Positions 1-8,839 of a stretch of 25,878 bases of DNA are shown here, one piece after another. A program made the translations under genes and the position numbers. Within the stretch, counting starts at the first letter, position 1, and every line of letters starts with the position of its first letter. The stretch lies in contig CAWULT010000063.1 of NCBI GenBank assembly GCA_963923455.1, positions 1 through 25,878 on the forward strand. The letters are read 5' to 3'. Under the pieces are notes generated by a model, which saw only the letters and a list, made by a program, of their open reading frames with translations, had not been told where the DNA came from and did not search any database. The DNA comes from CAWULT01 sp963923455 (GTDB lineage Bacteria; Acidobacteriota; Vicinamibacteria; Vicinamibacterales; UBA2999).

Positions 1-10
1 TAAGAGACAG
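1..10. other. Nextera adapter remnant (left contig end)
   Basis: The first ten bases, TAAGAGACAG, equal the 3' end of the Nextera/Tn5 mosaic-end sequence, AGATGTGTATAAGAGACAG. The opposite contig end carries the complementary adapter, so this is untrimmed library sequence and not genomic DNA. Genomic sequence begins at base 11. Confidence 0.9.
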
Positions 11-11
11 G

Positions 12-587
12 TCGACGGGGGGACCCAACGCGCTGGCGGCCATGCTTCCGCAGGTTCCCAGGGACTTCCCGCTGCCGATCGCGCTCGTGCAGCACATGCC
101 CCCGATGTTCACCACGCTGCTCGCCGACCGCCTGAACCAGCAGTGTGCGATCACGGTGGTCGAGGCCAAGGGCGGTGAGGTGCTGACGCCGGGTGTCGCC
201 TATCTGGCGCCGGGCAACTTCCATCTCGAGCTGCACCGCCGAGGCACACAGGTCGTCACCGCCCTGCATCAGGGTCCGCCGGAGAACTCCTGCCGTCCGG
301 CCGTCGACGTGCTCTTCCGCAGCGCCGCCCAGGCATACGGCGCCGGCGTGCTCGGCGTGGTTCTGACCGGCATGGGCCAGGACGGCCTGCGCGGATCCGA
401 AGTGATCTGCGGCCAGGGCGGACACGTCATCGTCCAGGACGAGGCCACCAGCGTCGTCTGGGGCATGCCCGGATTCGTCGCGCACGCCGGGCTCGCCGAC
501 CGCGTGTTGCCGCTCTCGGACGTGGCGCTCGAGATCGTCCGCCGGTGCGTCATTCATCCCTCAGTCGCCAGGACGGGTACCGCATGA
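12..587 (+). CDS. cheB: CheB-type protein-glutamate methylesterase, catalytic domain (5' truncated)
   Basis: This is the C-terminal catalytic domain of CheB, which hydrolyses methyl esters (and deamidates glutamines) on chemoreceptors to reset adaptation. The frame is open to the contig edge and reads S-T-G-G-P-N from base 12, the family nucleophile motif (Ser at 12-14). The ATG at 42 is therefore internal, not the start. The other triad members are visible: His in QHMPP (codon 93-95) and Asp in TGMGQDG (codon 381-383). Any N-terminal receiver domain lies off the contig, so a phospho-regulated CheB and a stand-alone methylesterase cannot be told apart. Its stop overlaps the next gene in an ATGA, which indicates translational coupling with CheR. 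Confidence 0.93.
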   Translation, partial: STGGPNALAAMLPQVPRDFPLPIALVQHMPPMFTTLLADRLNQQCAITVVEAKGGEVLTPGVAYLAPGNFHLELHRRGTQVVTALHQGPPENSCRPAVDVLFRSAAQAYGAGVLGVVLTGMGQDGLRGSEVICGQGGHVIVQDEATSVVWGMPGFVAHAGLADRVLPLSDVALEIVRRCVIHPSVARTGTA

Positions 588-1441
588 GTTCCGTGACCTC
601 GCCGGCCGCGCAGTCGGCCACGCCGTTCGACTACATCCGCAGTCTCGTGCTGTCCGACGCGGGCATCGTCCTGGAGTCCGGGAAGGAGTATCTCGTCGAG
701 TCACGCCTGACGCCGGTCGCCAAGCGGGAAGGCCTTCCCTCCATCGCCGAGCTGGTGTCGGCCGTCCGCACCCGCGGCGGCGACCTTCGGCGGAAGGTCG
801 TCGAGGCCATGACGACCAACGAAACCACGTTCTACCGCGACGGAGAGCCGTTCGAGTTCCTCGAGAAGCACGTGCTGCCGAAGCTGATAGACGCTCGCCG
901 CGCCAGGCGCCAGCTTCGGATCTGGTACGCCGCGGCGTCGACGGGACAGGAGCCGTACTCGGTCTCGATGTTGATCCGCGAGCAGTTCCCCGAGCTGCTC
1001 GGCTGGCAGCTCACGCAGCTCGGCACCGACTACAGCCGGCCGGCCCTGGACCGTGCCCGTAAGGGACGGTACTCGCAGGTCGAGATCAACCGCGGGCTTC
1101 CGGCGAAGCTGCTCGTCAAGTACTTCGCCAAGCAGGGCCTCGAATGGGAGATCCACGAGTCCGTCCGCGCGATGGTCAAGTACGACGAGCTCAACCTGAA
1201 CGCTCCCTGGCCGGCGCTCGGCCAGTTCGACATCATCTTCATCCGCAACGTGATGATCTACTTCGACCTCGAGTCGAAGAAGCGCATCCTCAACAACATC
1301 CACAAGCTGCTGCCCGCCGACGGCTATCTGTTCCTCGGCGCCGCGGAAACGACGTTCAACCTCGACGAACGATTCGTCCGCTGCGACGCGGGACGGGCGG
1401 GCTGCTATCAGAAGGCACCAGCCGGTGCGGGAGCCAAGTGA
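584..1441 (+). CDS. cheR: CheR-type chemoreceptor protein-glutamate O-methyltransferase
   Basis: CheR uses S-adenosylmethionine to methylate glutamates on chemoreceptors, opposing CheB. The 285-residue length is normal. Visible motifs: TTNETTFYRD (residues 77-86, all-helical N-domain to catalytic linker), WYAAASTGQEPYS (114-126, the SAM-binding loop), TDYSRPALDRARKGRYS (148-164), and FDIIFIRNVMIYFD (215-228). I chose the ATG at 584 because it gives the ATGA overlap with cheB. An upstream frame-consistent start at 545 would overlap cheB by over 40 bases. No TPR or pentapeptide-binding extension is evident. A CheX-like gene follows one base after the stop. Confidence 0.94.
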   Translation: MSSVTSPAAQSATPFDYIRSLVLSDAGIVLESGKEYLVESRLTPVAKREGLPSIAELVSAVRTRGGDLRRKVVEAMTTNETTFYRDGEPFEFLEKHVLPKLIDARRARRQLRIWYAAASTGQEPYSVSMLIREQFPELLGWQLTQLGTDYSRPALDRARKGRYSQVEINRGLPAKLLVKYFAKQGLEWEIHESVRAMVKYDELNLNAPWPALGQFDIIFIRNVMIYFDLESKKRILNNIHKLLPADGYLFLGAAETTFNLDERFVRCDAGRAGCYQKAPAGAGAK

Positions 1442-1442
1442 C

Positions 1443-1895
1443 ATGGAGTCTCTGAACGAACACCTGGGAGCCGTGGGCGAGAGCATCTGGAGCCAGACGC
1501 TCGGCGTCTCGCTGACCCCGTGCGAGGCGCCGGACGTGGCGGCCGCGACGCCGATGGTCCAGGGCCAGGTGCAGGTCACCGGCCAGTGGCAGGGCACGCT
1601 CGTCCTGCAGTGCTCCCTGCGGGCGGCCCAGCGCGCGGCCGCGGTCATGTTCGATCGTCACGACGGCTCACTGACGCGCGACGATGTCTGCGACACCGTC
1701 GGCGAGCTGACCAACATGCTCGGCGGCACCGTCAAGGCGATGGTCGCGTCCGACGGCTGCTTCCTGTCGCTGCCGGTCGTGATCGAGGGCTCGGACTACA
1801 ACGTGCGCGCACTCAACACGAGGGTCATCGCGCGCCAGGCGTTCGAGGACGCCGGCGAGCCCGTCGTGGTGACGGTGCTCGAAGCGATTCGTTGA
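1443..1895 (+). CDS. CheX/CheC-like chemotaxis phosphatase domain protein
   Basis: This 150-residue protein consists of one CheX-like domain. CheX and CheC proteins dephosphorylate CheY-P. The signature E-x-x-N is present as G-E-L-T-N-M-L-G-G (E88, N91), preceded by D84. The C-terminal part reads as the usual beta-alpha-beta half. The start at 1443 lies one base after the cheR stop; a frame-consistent upstream start at 1425 would overlap cheR. Position in a CheB-CheR-CheX run supports a role in an adaptation or signal-termination module. Phosphatase activity is inferred from the conserved E and N; many CheX-like domains are untested. Confidence 0.8.
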   Translation: MESLNEHLGAVGESIWSQTLGVSLTPCEAPDVAAATPMVQGQVQVTGQWQGTLVLQCSLRAAQRAAAVMFDRHDGSLTRDDVCDTVGELTNMLGGTVKAMVASDGCFLSLPVVIEGSDYNVRALNTRVIARQAFEDAGEPVVVTVLEAIR

Positions 1896-1910
1896 CGTCC
1901 ACCGGGCGCG

Positions 1911-1940
1911 GCCCGGCGGCGCGGGTCCCCGACGCCGGGC
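1911..1940. terminator. Stem-loop between convergent genes
   Basis: An 8-base perfect inverted repeat, GCCCGGCG (1911-1918) and CGCCGGGC (1933-1940), sits between the CheX-like stop (1895) and the convergent EAL-HDOD stop (1945). No U-tract follows on either strand, so it is at best a weak intrinsic terminator or an RNA-stabilising hairpin serving both genes. Confidence 0.4.
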
Positions 1941-1944
1941 TGCC

Positions 1945-3201
1945 TCAGACCTGCTGCAGCTGACGGGCCCACCGCAGGGCCGACGCGTACGCGTCGGGCA
2001 GCCTGGAGGCCTCGGCGCCGGCCTTCGACGCCGCACCCGAAGCCGAGTCCCACTCCCCCGCCTCATAGGCGATCACGGCATCGAGCACCGAGCGCATCCG
2101 GTTCTCGTCACCGAGCAATGCGCGCTGCGCCCCGCCCGACAACGGCAGGTACCGCACCGCATCCGACATGGACCGGTGCAGCATCACGTCGAGCAGCGAG
2201 CACAGTCCCACCAGGAACAGCTCGGCGTGCTCGACCCCCTGGAGGCCCTCGCCCAACGCCTCGCACGACCGGGCGCGCAGCAGGGCCAGCGTGGCCAGTT
2301 CGGCCGCGTTGCCCGTGTTCAAGCCCGCCAGGCACCAGACGGAGGCCCACTGCCGGATCGGCGCAATCCCGAGCAGGACGAGCGCCTCCCGGATCGACTT
2401 GACCTCGCGCCGGATCCCGAAGGCCGCCGAGTTCACGCACTGCAGCACGCGGAGGCTCAGCAGGGCGTCCTGCTTGACGAGCGTCTCGAGTTCGCCGACC
2501 GTGATGTCCGGCCGGTTCAGCTCCGCGAGCAGGTTCAGGTACGCGGCGTGCCGGGCTGGCAACGCGGCGCCCTGGTGGATCACGGGCCTGCTGAAGTAGT
2601 ACCCCTGGAAGAGATCGTAGCCGGCGGCGCGCAGCCGTTCGTAGGCCTCCCGGGTCTCGACCTTCTCCGCGACGAGCGTCACGCCGCGGGCCTTCAGCCG
2701 CCGGGCCTCGGCCCGCAGCTCCGCCTCCGGCAACGCCAGCACGTCGAGCTTCACGAACTCGACGTAGGGCATCAGCGCCTCGGCGTCGGAGCCCGGCACG
2801 AAGTCGTCCAGGGCCAGGCGAAAGCCGCCTGCGTGCAGGTCCCGAACCTTCTTCACCACGTCCGCATCGACGCTCACGTCCTCGCGAATCTCGAGCACGG
2901 CGGCTCCGGGGGGCACGAGGGTGCTGCCCTCTCCGACCAGCAGGGTGTGCGTCAGGTTGATGAACGCCGGGCGCCCGGCGGTGAGGGTGTCGAGGCCGAT
3001 GTCGAGGACCGCGTCGATCAGCACGCGGGCCCCGGCCAGATCGCCGTCCGCGGTGCACGCCGTGTCGCCCGGCGCGGCTCGGTACAGCAGTTCGTAGCCG
3101 AAGACGCGATCCTGGGTATCGAGGATCGGCTGGCGCGCCACGCACAGCGCCGCGCGCGCTCCGGCCGATGATGTGACGGCAGCGGGGGACACCGGTGACA
3201 C
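1945..3201 (-). CDS. EAL-HDOD (YuxH-type) signalling protein, downstream copy
   Basis: This 418-residue protein has an N-terminal EAL-like domain (about 20-210) and a C-terminal HDOD domain (about 215-400). The EAL core residues look largely intact: E37 in GYELL, N82, E104 in LEI, D132-D133 in LDDF, K151 in VKLD and E179 in AEKVE. HDOD hallmarks include CVNSAAFG and the following SIREAL helix. Such proteins belong to the YuxH class; some bind c-di-GMP, and HDOD domains act as output or protein-interaction modules. The start is uncertain: GTG at 3201 (five bases after the upstream paralogue's stop) or GTG at 3192. It is likely co-transcribed with its paralogue. It lies within a longer open frame, but homology to the paralogue begins at about residue 17. 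Confidence 0.85.
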   Translation of the reverse strand: MSPVSPAAVTSSAGARAALCVARQPILDTQDRVFGYELLYRAAPGDTACTADGDLAGARVLIDAVLDIGLDTLTAGRPAFINLTHTLLVGEGSTLVPPGAAVLEIREDVSVDADVVKKVRDLHAGGFRLALDDFVPGSDAEALMPYVEFVKLDVLALPEAELRAEARRLKARGVTLVAEKVETREAYERLRAAGYDLFQGYYFSRPVIHQGAALPARHAAYLNLLAELNRPDITVGELETLVKQDALLSLRVLQCVNSAAFGIRREVKSIREALVLLGIAPIRQWASVWCLAGLNTGNAAELATLALLRARSCEALGEGLQGVEHAELFLVGLCSLLDVMLHRSMSDAVRYLPLSGGAQRALLGDENRMRSVLDAVIAYEAGEWDSASGAASKAGAEASRLPDAYASALRWARQLQQV

Positions 3202-3206
3202 CCCCG

Positions 3207-4439
3207 TCAGGCGGCCGCGCGGGACAGTTCGCGGGCCCACTTCAGGGCGTCCGCGTACACCGTCGCCGGCGCGTCTTCCGGCAGGCCGAGCTCGCGGCAC
3301 TTGTCGAGTGCCGCGTCCCACAGGCCGCCTTCGTGAGCGATGACGATGTCGAGCACGGTTCGCGCCGTATTCGGCTCGCCGAGCAGCGCCTGCTTGACCT
3401 CGGTGCCCAGGGGCAGGTCGGCGATCGCGTCGACCAGCGGGCGGTCGATGATCGCGTCGAGCAGCGAGCACAAACCGAGCAGGAAGAGTTCGGAGTCCTC
3501 CGCGCGGCCCTTCAGCTTCTGGCCGAGCAGCTCGCAGCACCGCGCGCGCAGCAGCGACACGGTCACCAGTTCCGAGGTGCCTCCGGTGTTCAGCCCCGCG
3601 ACCGACCACACCGAGACCCACCGCCGGATCGGCTCGAGGCCGATCATGATCAACGCCTGGCGGATCGAGGTGACCTCCGACCGCAGGCCGTAGGCGGCCG
3701 AGTTGACGCACTTCAGCACGCGGACGCTCAGTGAGACGTCGTGCTTGACCAGCTCCTCGATCTCGCGCACGCCCACGTTGGGCTGCCGGAGCGCGGCGAG
3801 CAGCTGCAGGTAGGCGAGCCGGCGGGTGGGGAGCGCGCCGGCCTTGCAGGTCACCGGCTTGCAGAAGTAGTAGCCCTGGAACAGCGTGAAGCCGGCCTGC
3901 TTCGCCACGGCGTGGGCCTCCGCCGTCTCCACCTTCTCGGCGACCGATCGGATTTCGCCGGCGGCGAAGCGCCGCGCGAGCGCCGCCTGCGCGCCCGGCG
4001 ACAGTGCCCGCACGTCGATCTTCACGTACTTGACGAATGGCAGGAGCCGCTCGGCCTCCGGATCGGAGACGAAGTCGATCGCGATGCGGTACCCACGATC
4101 GTGCAGGTCGCGGCACGCGTCGACGACGGCATCGTCGACGGCGATCCCGCGCCGGAGCTGGATGACCACCTTGGCGGCGGGCAGCAACGTGGCGGCGTCG
4201 GCAATCAGCAGGTCTTTCGTGAAGTTCAGGAAGGCCGACCGCCCTTCCGACAGCGTGTCGAGCCCCACGTTCAGGACGACGTCGGTCAGCCCACGGGCGC
4301 CGGCCGCGGCGCCGTCCTCTCCAGACTCCGTCGTGTCCCGATGCAGCAGTTCGTAGCCGAACACCCGTCCCGCGGCGTCCAGGATCGGCTGCCGGCTGAC
4401 GAACACGGCCTCTCGAGCGTCCTCGTTGATCTTCATCAT
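3207..4439 (-). CDS. EAL-HDOD (YuxH-type) signalling protein, upstream copy
   Basis: This 410-residue protein has the same architecture as the gene immediately downstream and is clearly its paralogue along the whole length. The EAL-like half keeps E30 (GYELL), N72, K140 (VKID) and E168 (AEKVE). It has Q94 where the sister has Glu, and the paired Asp motif is reduced to I-D-F (D122). Loss of these metal-binding positions suggests it cannot hydrolyse c-di-GMP and is a binder or scaffold. The HDOD half carries CVNSAAYG and RWVSVWSVAGL. Translation can start at either of two consecutive ATGs (4439 or 4436); a GGGGA lies just upstream and suits the second slightly better. Confidence 0.87.
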   Translation of the reverse strand: MMKINEDAREAVFVSRQPILDAAGRVFGYELLHRDTTESGEDGAAAGARGLTDVVLNVGLDTLSEGRSAFLNFTKDLLIADAATLLPAAKVVIQLRRGIAVDDAVVDACRDLHDRGYRIAIDFVSDPEAERLLPFVKYVKIDVRALSPGAQAALARRFAAGEIRSVAEKVETAEAHAVAKQAGFTLFQGYYFCKPVTCKAGALPTRRLAYLQLLAALRQPNVGVREIEELVKHDVSLSVRVLKCVNSAAYGLRSEVTSIRQALIMIGLEPIRRWVSVWSVAGLNTGGTSELVTVSLLRARCCELLGQKLKGRAEDSELFLLGLCSLLDAIIDRPLVDAIADLPLGTEVKQALLGEPNTARTVLDIVIAHEGGLWDAALDKCRELGLPEDAPATVYADALKWARELSRAAA

Positions 4440-4696
4440 CCGTCCCCGGCGACCGCGCAGGCGGTAGCCTCAGACGGAATCGGCAAGGGCGCGCGGTACC
4501 TTGAAGGGCTGGCCCCGGCCGTGGGCCCCAGGCGCCGGCTGTCCCTCGCAGCACGCCTGGTTGCCAGCAGAGAATATCTTCACCCGTCCGTTCTCGTGAG
4601 GCGAAAGGTCGACGGCGTATCGACCGCCCACGGGACAACTCCCCTGCACGACCGGCGCCCGGGCGCGCTATCCTCGGATCCGGACCTATCGTCGCG
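4440..4696. promoter_or_regulatory. Divergent intergenic region between EAL-HDOD pair and TonB receptor
   Basis: These 257 bases separate two divergent genes, so promoters for both must lie here or overlap the genes. I found no convincing -35/-10 pair. A small inverted repeat, GGTCGA (4607-4612) and TCGACC (4620-4625), is present but unremarkable for the base composition. No other coding frame is supported. Confidence 0.35.
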
Positions 4697-7093
4697 ATGC
4701 CCGTCACACCCCACTCTCTGGCGAGTGCCTCCGCCACCATGTCGTTCGCCGCGGCCCTCCTGCTGTCGGCGCTGGCCACCCCCCTGCGCGCCCAGGACAC
4801 GGCCGGCGTCGGCGCGATCCGCGGCACCGTCACCGCGTCGGCCGGCGCGCCGGTCAAGGACGTCGCGATCTGCGTCACCGCCACCAGCCAGTGCGCAGTC
4901 AGCGACGAGGCCGGGACGTTCCGCATCCCCGACGTGCGTGCCGGCACGTATCAGCTGGAGATCATCGTGCCCGGCCAGCCGCCCCTGCTGAGCCCCGACG
5001 TACAGGTCCGGGCCGGCCTGGAGGGGCTCGTGTCGGTCGAAGTCCCCACGATCGAGCGCCTCGAGAACACGGTGACCGTGACGGCCCCCGCGTTCATCGC
5101 ACCCGAAGAGGTCAAGAGTTCCAGCTTCCTGGTCTCGCGCGACGCGATCGTCAACAGCGCCGGCGCGCTGCAGGACGTCTCCCGCTACGTGCAATCGTTG
5201 CCGGGCGTGGTGATCGGCAGCGACGACTTCCGCAACGACCTCATCGTCCGCGGCGGAAGCCCGCTCGAGAACCTCTACATCGTCGACAATATCGAGATCC
5301 CGAACATCAACACGTTCGCGAACTTCGCCTCGGCAGGCGGCACGGTCAGCATCCTCGACGCCAATCTGATCGACAGCGTCACGTTCCTGACCGGCGGCTA
5401 CCCGGCACCGTACGGCAACCGGACCTCCAGCGTGCTGCAGGTCGGCCAGCGGGAGGGCAACCGTCAGCGCGTCGCGGGGCGCGCCACCGTCGGCTTCGCC
5501 GGAGCGGGCGGCATCGTGGAGGGGCCCTTGGGCGCCGGCAGGGGTTCGTGGGTGCTCTCGGTCCGCCGAAGCTTTCTCGACCTGTTCACCGACGACGTCG
5601 GCATCGGCGGCGTGCCGGTCCTGTACACGGTCAACGGCAAGGCCCTCTACGACCTCTCGGCCCGCGATCGCGTCTGGGTGGTCAACGTGTCCGGCGTCGA
5701 CAAGGTCCGTCTGGGACTCACCGAGGACAGCGACCTGACGAGCGAGCTCAGCACTCTCGACATTCGGTACCGGGGCTGGCGGAGTGCCACAGGGGTCAAC
5801 TGGCAGCGGACGCTCGGCACGAAGGGCGTGGGTCTGCTGGGTGTCACCCATTCGCGGGGCGTGGTCCGGCAGCAGGTCACGGACCTCGTCCGCGGCGGCC
5901 TGCCCTCGCCCTCGACGCCGGTCCCGGATCAAATCGCCAACGGAGACCTCGTCTTCCGCGAACGGTCCGGCGAGTCGGAATCGACCCTGAAGTACGACCT
6001 CACCGCGTACGTCCCGGCGTTCGGCAAGCTCCAGGCGGGCGGGGCCGTCAAGATCTTCGACGTGCACTACGACGCGGCCTCGCCGTTCGGCTCCGACAGC
6101 CCGTTCTTCGCACAGCCCGACCAGAACCCGTTCGCGCTGCGCGAGCGCTTTCGCACCGTGCAGACCAGCGCGTACGTGCAGGGCACGCGGGCGCTCGCGC
6201 GCCGGGTCGACGTGACGCTCGGCGGGAGGGTCGACCGCTACGGGTACCTGGAGCGCACGCGCGTCAGCCCCCGGATGGGTGTCAGCGTCTCCGTGACGCA
6301 ACGACTGTCGCTCCGCGCCTCGGCCGGACAGTACTACCAGCAGCCGTTCTTCCTGTTCCTGACTGCGTTCCCGGAGAACCGGTCGCTGGTGCCGTTCCGC
6401 GCGGATCACGTCGTCGGCGGGCTCGCCTACACGCCCGGCCGCGACACCCGGGTCACCGTGGAGGCGTACCGCAAGACCTACCGCGACTATCCCGTGTCCT
6501 CGCAGATTCCGGCGCTGTCCCTGGCCAACGTCGGCGACACGTTCGCGGTCGGCGACGTGCTGTTCCCGATGCGCAGCGACGGGCGCGGCATCGTCTCGGG
6601 CGTCGAGGTCTTCGCGGAACGGCGTCCCGGCGTCGCGCGCTGGGACGGCCAAGTGAACCTGTCGCTGTCGCGGACGCGCCACGCGGGCCTCGACGGCGTA
6701 CCGAGACCCGGCTCGTTCGACTACCCCGTGGTCGCCAACGGCCTGGCCACGTACCGGGTCAGCCCCCGCTGGGACGTCTCGACACGCGTGGCGTACCTGT
6801 CGGGCCGGCCGTATACCCCAATCGACGAGGCCAGCGCCGCCGCGCAGCGGCGGGCGGTCTACGACCTCTCCCGGGTCAACGCCCTCCGCCTGCCCGCGTA
6901 CGTCCGCGTCGACGTCCGGGTGAACCGCAACCTGCGGATCGGGGACCGCCCGGTGTCGATCTTCGCCGGCGTCCAGAACGTCACCAACCGGAGGAACGTG
7001 GCCGGCTACGCGTGGGACCGGCGCAACAACGCACTGCAGGCCCGCGAGCAGCTCGGGATCTTCCCCATCCTCGGGCTCGACTGGCGCTTCTGA
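4697..7093 (+). CDS. TonB-dependent outer-membrane receptor with carboxypeptidase-regulatory-like domain
   Basis: This 798-residue outer-membrane transporter has: an N-terminal export signal with a hydrophobic segment (about 15-30) ending in A-T-P-L-R-A-Q-D (cleavage near 33); a carboxypeptidase-D-regulatory-like beta domain (about 40-115, IRGTVTASAGAPVKDV and AGTFRIPDVRAGTY); a plug domain (about 140-255, LQDVSRYVQSLPGVV, IVRGGSPLENLYIVDN and GGYPAPYG); and a 22-strand-type barrel to a terminal phenylalanine (GLDWRF). Such receptors take up chelated metals, glycans or other large substrates using TonB energy. Nothing identifies the ligand. No SusD-like partner is adjacent and no clear TonB box is visible. 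ATG at 4739 is an alternative start but gives a shorter n-region. Confidence 0.9.
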   Translation: MPVTPHSLASASATMSFAAALLLSALATPLRAQDTAGVGAIRGTVTASAGAPVKDVAICVTATSQCAVSDEAGTFRIPDVRAGTYQLEIIVPGQPPLLSPDVQVRAGLEGLVSVEVPTIERLENTVTVTAPAFIAPEEVKSSSFLVSRDAIVNSAGALQDVSRYVQSLPGVVIGSDDFRNDLIVRGGSPLENLYIVDNIEIPNINTFANFASAGGTVSILDANLIDSVTFLTGGYPAPYGNRTSSVLQVGQREGNRQRVAGRATVGFAGAGGIVEGPLGAGRGSWVLSVRRSFLDLFTDDVGIGGVPVLYTVNGKALYDLSARDRVWVVNVSGVDKVRLGLTEDSDLTSELSTLDIRYRGWRSATGVNWQRTLGTKGVGLLGVTHSRGVVRQQVTDLVRGGLPSPSTPVPDQIANGDLVFRERSGESESTLKYDLTAYVPAFGKLQAGGAVKIFDVHYDAASPFGSDSPFFAQPDQNPFALRERFRTVQTSAYVQGTRALARRVDVTLGGRVDRYGYLERTRVSPRMGVSVSVTQRLSLRASAGQYYQQPFFLFLTAFPENRSLVPFRADHVVGGLAYTPGRDTRVTVEAYRKTYRDYPVSSQIPALSLANVGDTFAVGDVLFPMRSDGRGIVSGVEVFAERRPGVARWDGQVNLSLSRTRHAGLDGVPRPGSFDYPVVANGLATYRVSPRWDVSTRVAYLSGRPYTPIDEASAAAQRRAVYDLSRVNALRLPAYVRVDVRVNRNLRIGDRPVSIFAGVQNVTNRRNVAGYAWDRRNNALQAREQLGIFPILGLDWRF

Positions 7094-7117
7094 TCCAGGT
7101 TGGGCGCCCCTGCCCGG

Positions 7118-7753
7118 CTACTCCACGAGGCCCTGCCGGATGGCGTAGACCATGAGCTCGGCCGTGGTTTGCAGCTTGAGCTTGGTGAGCGCGCGGGCCC
7201 GGTAGGTGCTGACCGTCTTGACGCTGAGGCCGAGCTCCTGCGCAATCTCGGAGATGGTGCGGCCGCGCCCGATGAGCCGCAGGGTCTGGTACTCGCGGCT
7301 CGAGAGATCTTCGTGCGACACGCCCTTGGGGATGGTGGCGGCGCCATCGGCCGCCTCGGCCGTGCGCCCGCCGTGATGCAGGTGGACCCCGATCGCCCTG
7401 ACCAGTTCGTCGTCGGCAGCGTTCTTCATCACGTAGCCCGAGGCGCCGGCGGCGATCGCCAGGCGCGCGAACCGATCCGCCGCGTGCATGCTCAGCATCA
7501 GCACGGGCAGCGTGGGCTTGGACGCCCGGATGCGGCGCAGCACCTCGAGGCCACTGTAGTCAGGCAGCGACAAGTCGAGCAGCACCAGGCTCCAGGGCTC
7601 GGTGGCGATCAGGCCGACCGCGCGGGCACCCGTGCCGGCCTCGTGAATGGTCACGCCGGGGAACGCCGTCGACAGCAGCTCGCGCAATCCACGCCGGACG
7701 ACGGGGTGATCGTCGACGAGCAGGACCCTGTCCTGTTGCAGCTCGCCGACCAT
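7118..7753 (-). CDS. NarL/FixJ-family response regulator (REC + LuxR-type HTH)
   Basis: This 211-residue DNA-binding response regulator has a receiver domain (about 8-125) with acidic pocket DDH (residues 14-16), phospho-acceptor D60 in LLDLSLPD, S88 and K110 in YVMK. A LuxR-type helix-turn-helix follows (about 147-208), with SSREYQTLRLIGRG, ISEIAQELGLSVKTVSTY and the recognition helix. The ATG at 7753 overlaps the TGA of the histidine kinase gene by one base, so the two are translationally coupled and surely form a cognate pair. A TTG one codon upstream is a less likely start. Target genes cannot be deduced; the pair lies between the TonB receptor and a REC-REC-CheX protein. Confidence 0.95.
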   Translation of the reverse strand: MVGELQQDRVLLVDDHPVVRRGLRELLSTAFPGVTIHEAGTGARAVGLIATEPWSLVLLDLSLPDYSGLEVLRRIRASKPTLPVLMLSMHAADRFARLAIAAGASGYVMKNAADDELVRAIGVHLHHGGRTAEAADGAATIPKGVSHEDLSSREYQTLRLIGRGRTISEIAQELGLSVKTVSTYRARALTKLKLQTTAELMVYAIRQGLVE

Positions 7754-8829
7754 CAATCGAGCCGAATGGGCACCAGCATGAGCACGTGGGTCCCGTGTCC
7801 GGGCACGCTGGAAACACGAACGGTTCCCCCGATGGCCCGGGCCCGTTCGCGCATGCCGAGCAAGCCGAGGGGCTGCCGCCGCGACGCCCGCGCAGCGAGC
7901 CCCAGGCCGTTGTCACGCACGGACACCACGAGGCGACGGTGCCGCGTGACGCCCAGCGTGACACGCACGGCCGTGGCCCGGGCGTGGCGGACGACGTTGG
8001 TCAGCGCCTCGTTGAACACCCGAAGCGCGGCCGTCGCCACGTGCGGAGGCAGCGGCTCCATCCGGCGAACCGCGACGCTGATGGCCAGGCCGGACTTGGC
8101 CGCCATCCGACGCGCCTCGTATTCGACGGCCTCTGCGAGGTCGCCGTGCAGGATCTCGGGTGGCGCGACCCCTTCGGCCGTGTGCTGGACCTGGGCGATT
8201 GCCAGGTCGATCTGGCCGGTGATGGCCTGCAGGCGATCGACGACGTCGACCGGTGCGCGCAGCGTCCGCAGCATCCGGGAGATGGCCGCCGAGTCGAGTT
8301 TGATGCCGGTGAGCAGCTGGCCGAGGCCGTCGTGGAGTTCCCGGGCGAGGCGCTGCCGCTCCTCCTCCCGGATGTCCTCGATGCGGGCGGCGCACACGTG
8401 GCGCACGATCTGCCCGATCCAGGGCTCGTCTTCGGCCCGTCGCCGGGGATCTGGCGCCCGCAGCGCCAGGCCAACGAACCCGGATACGAAGCCGGCGTCG
8501 TCGAACACGGGCAACTGCAGGTGCTCGACGGTCGCGAACCGGCCATCGCCGTCCCGCCAGCGGAACGTGCCCTGCTGGGCGTCCGCGCGGTCGTCACCCA
8601 GCATCGCCTCGAACCCGGCCCGGTCGTCGTGATGGACGGCCGCGCATGCGGCGTATGGGTCCGCATAGAAGCGCTCAGCCGAGACGCCCAGGACCGACTC
8701 GATTCCGGGGCTGACGTAGTCGACCCGCATCGAGGGACGGAACCCGTACTGGTACACGGCGATCCCCGCTGCCTCGACGGCTCGCAAGGCGACGGCGGTC
8801 GATGGGTTGAGCACGATGACCGGCTTCAC
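7753..8829 (-). CDS. PAS-containing NarX/DegS-type sensor histidine kinase
   Basis: This 358-residue histidine kinase is predicted cytosolic, with no membrane segment. A PAS-like fold (about 20-125: VDYVSPGIESVLGVS, then FRWRDGDGRFATVEHLQLPVFDDAG) is followed by a HisKA_3 dimerisation helix with E-R-Q-R-L-A-R-E-L-H-D-G-L-G-Q (phospho-acceptor H166). A HATPase domain ends the protein, with an N-box (FNEALTNVVRHA), a G1 box (DNGLGL) and a GLLGMRERA helix. It should phosphorylate the response regulator that overlaps its 3' end. The start is a GTG at 8829 with GAGGG three bases upstream. An extended -10 lies only about ten bases before the start, so the message may be nearly leaderless. Confidence 0.92.
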   Translation of the reverse strand: MKPVIVLNPSTAVALRAVEAAGIAVYQYGFRPSMRVDYVSPGIESVLGVSAERFYADPYAACAAVHHDDRAGFEAMLGDDRADAQQGTFRWRDGDGRFATVEHLQLPVFDDAGFVSGFVGLALRAPDPRRRAEDEPWIGQIVRHVCAARIEDIREEERQRLARELHDGLGQLLTGIKLDSAAISRMLRTLRAPVDVVDRLQAITGQIDLAIAQVQHTAEGVAPPEILHGDLAEAVEYEARRMAAKSGLAISVAVRRMEPLPPHVATAALRVFNEALTNVVRHARATAVRVTLGVTRHRRLVVSVRDNGLGLAARASRRQPLGLLGMRERARAIGGTVRVSSVPGHGTHVLMLVPIRLD

Positions 8830-8839
8830 GCGCCCTCAG

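Noticed and set aside
1945..4947. A single minus-strand protein of about 1000 residues
   Set aside because: Only its C-terminal part (from about 3201) resembles a real protein. The remainder runs out of frame through the paralogous EAL-HDOD gene and is Arg/Pro/Ala-rich shadow coding.
4580..6682. Long minus-strand frame opposite the TonB-dependent receptor
   Set aside because: The translation is low-complexity Arg/Ala/Asp/Val with no domain, and the plus strand has a full-length recognisable receptor. It is a GC-bias shadow.
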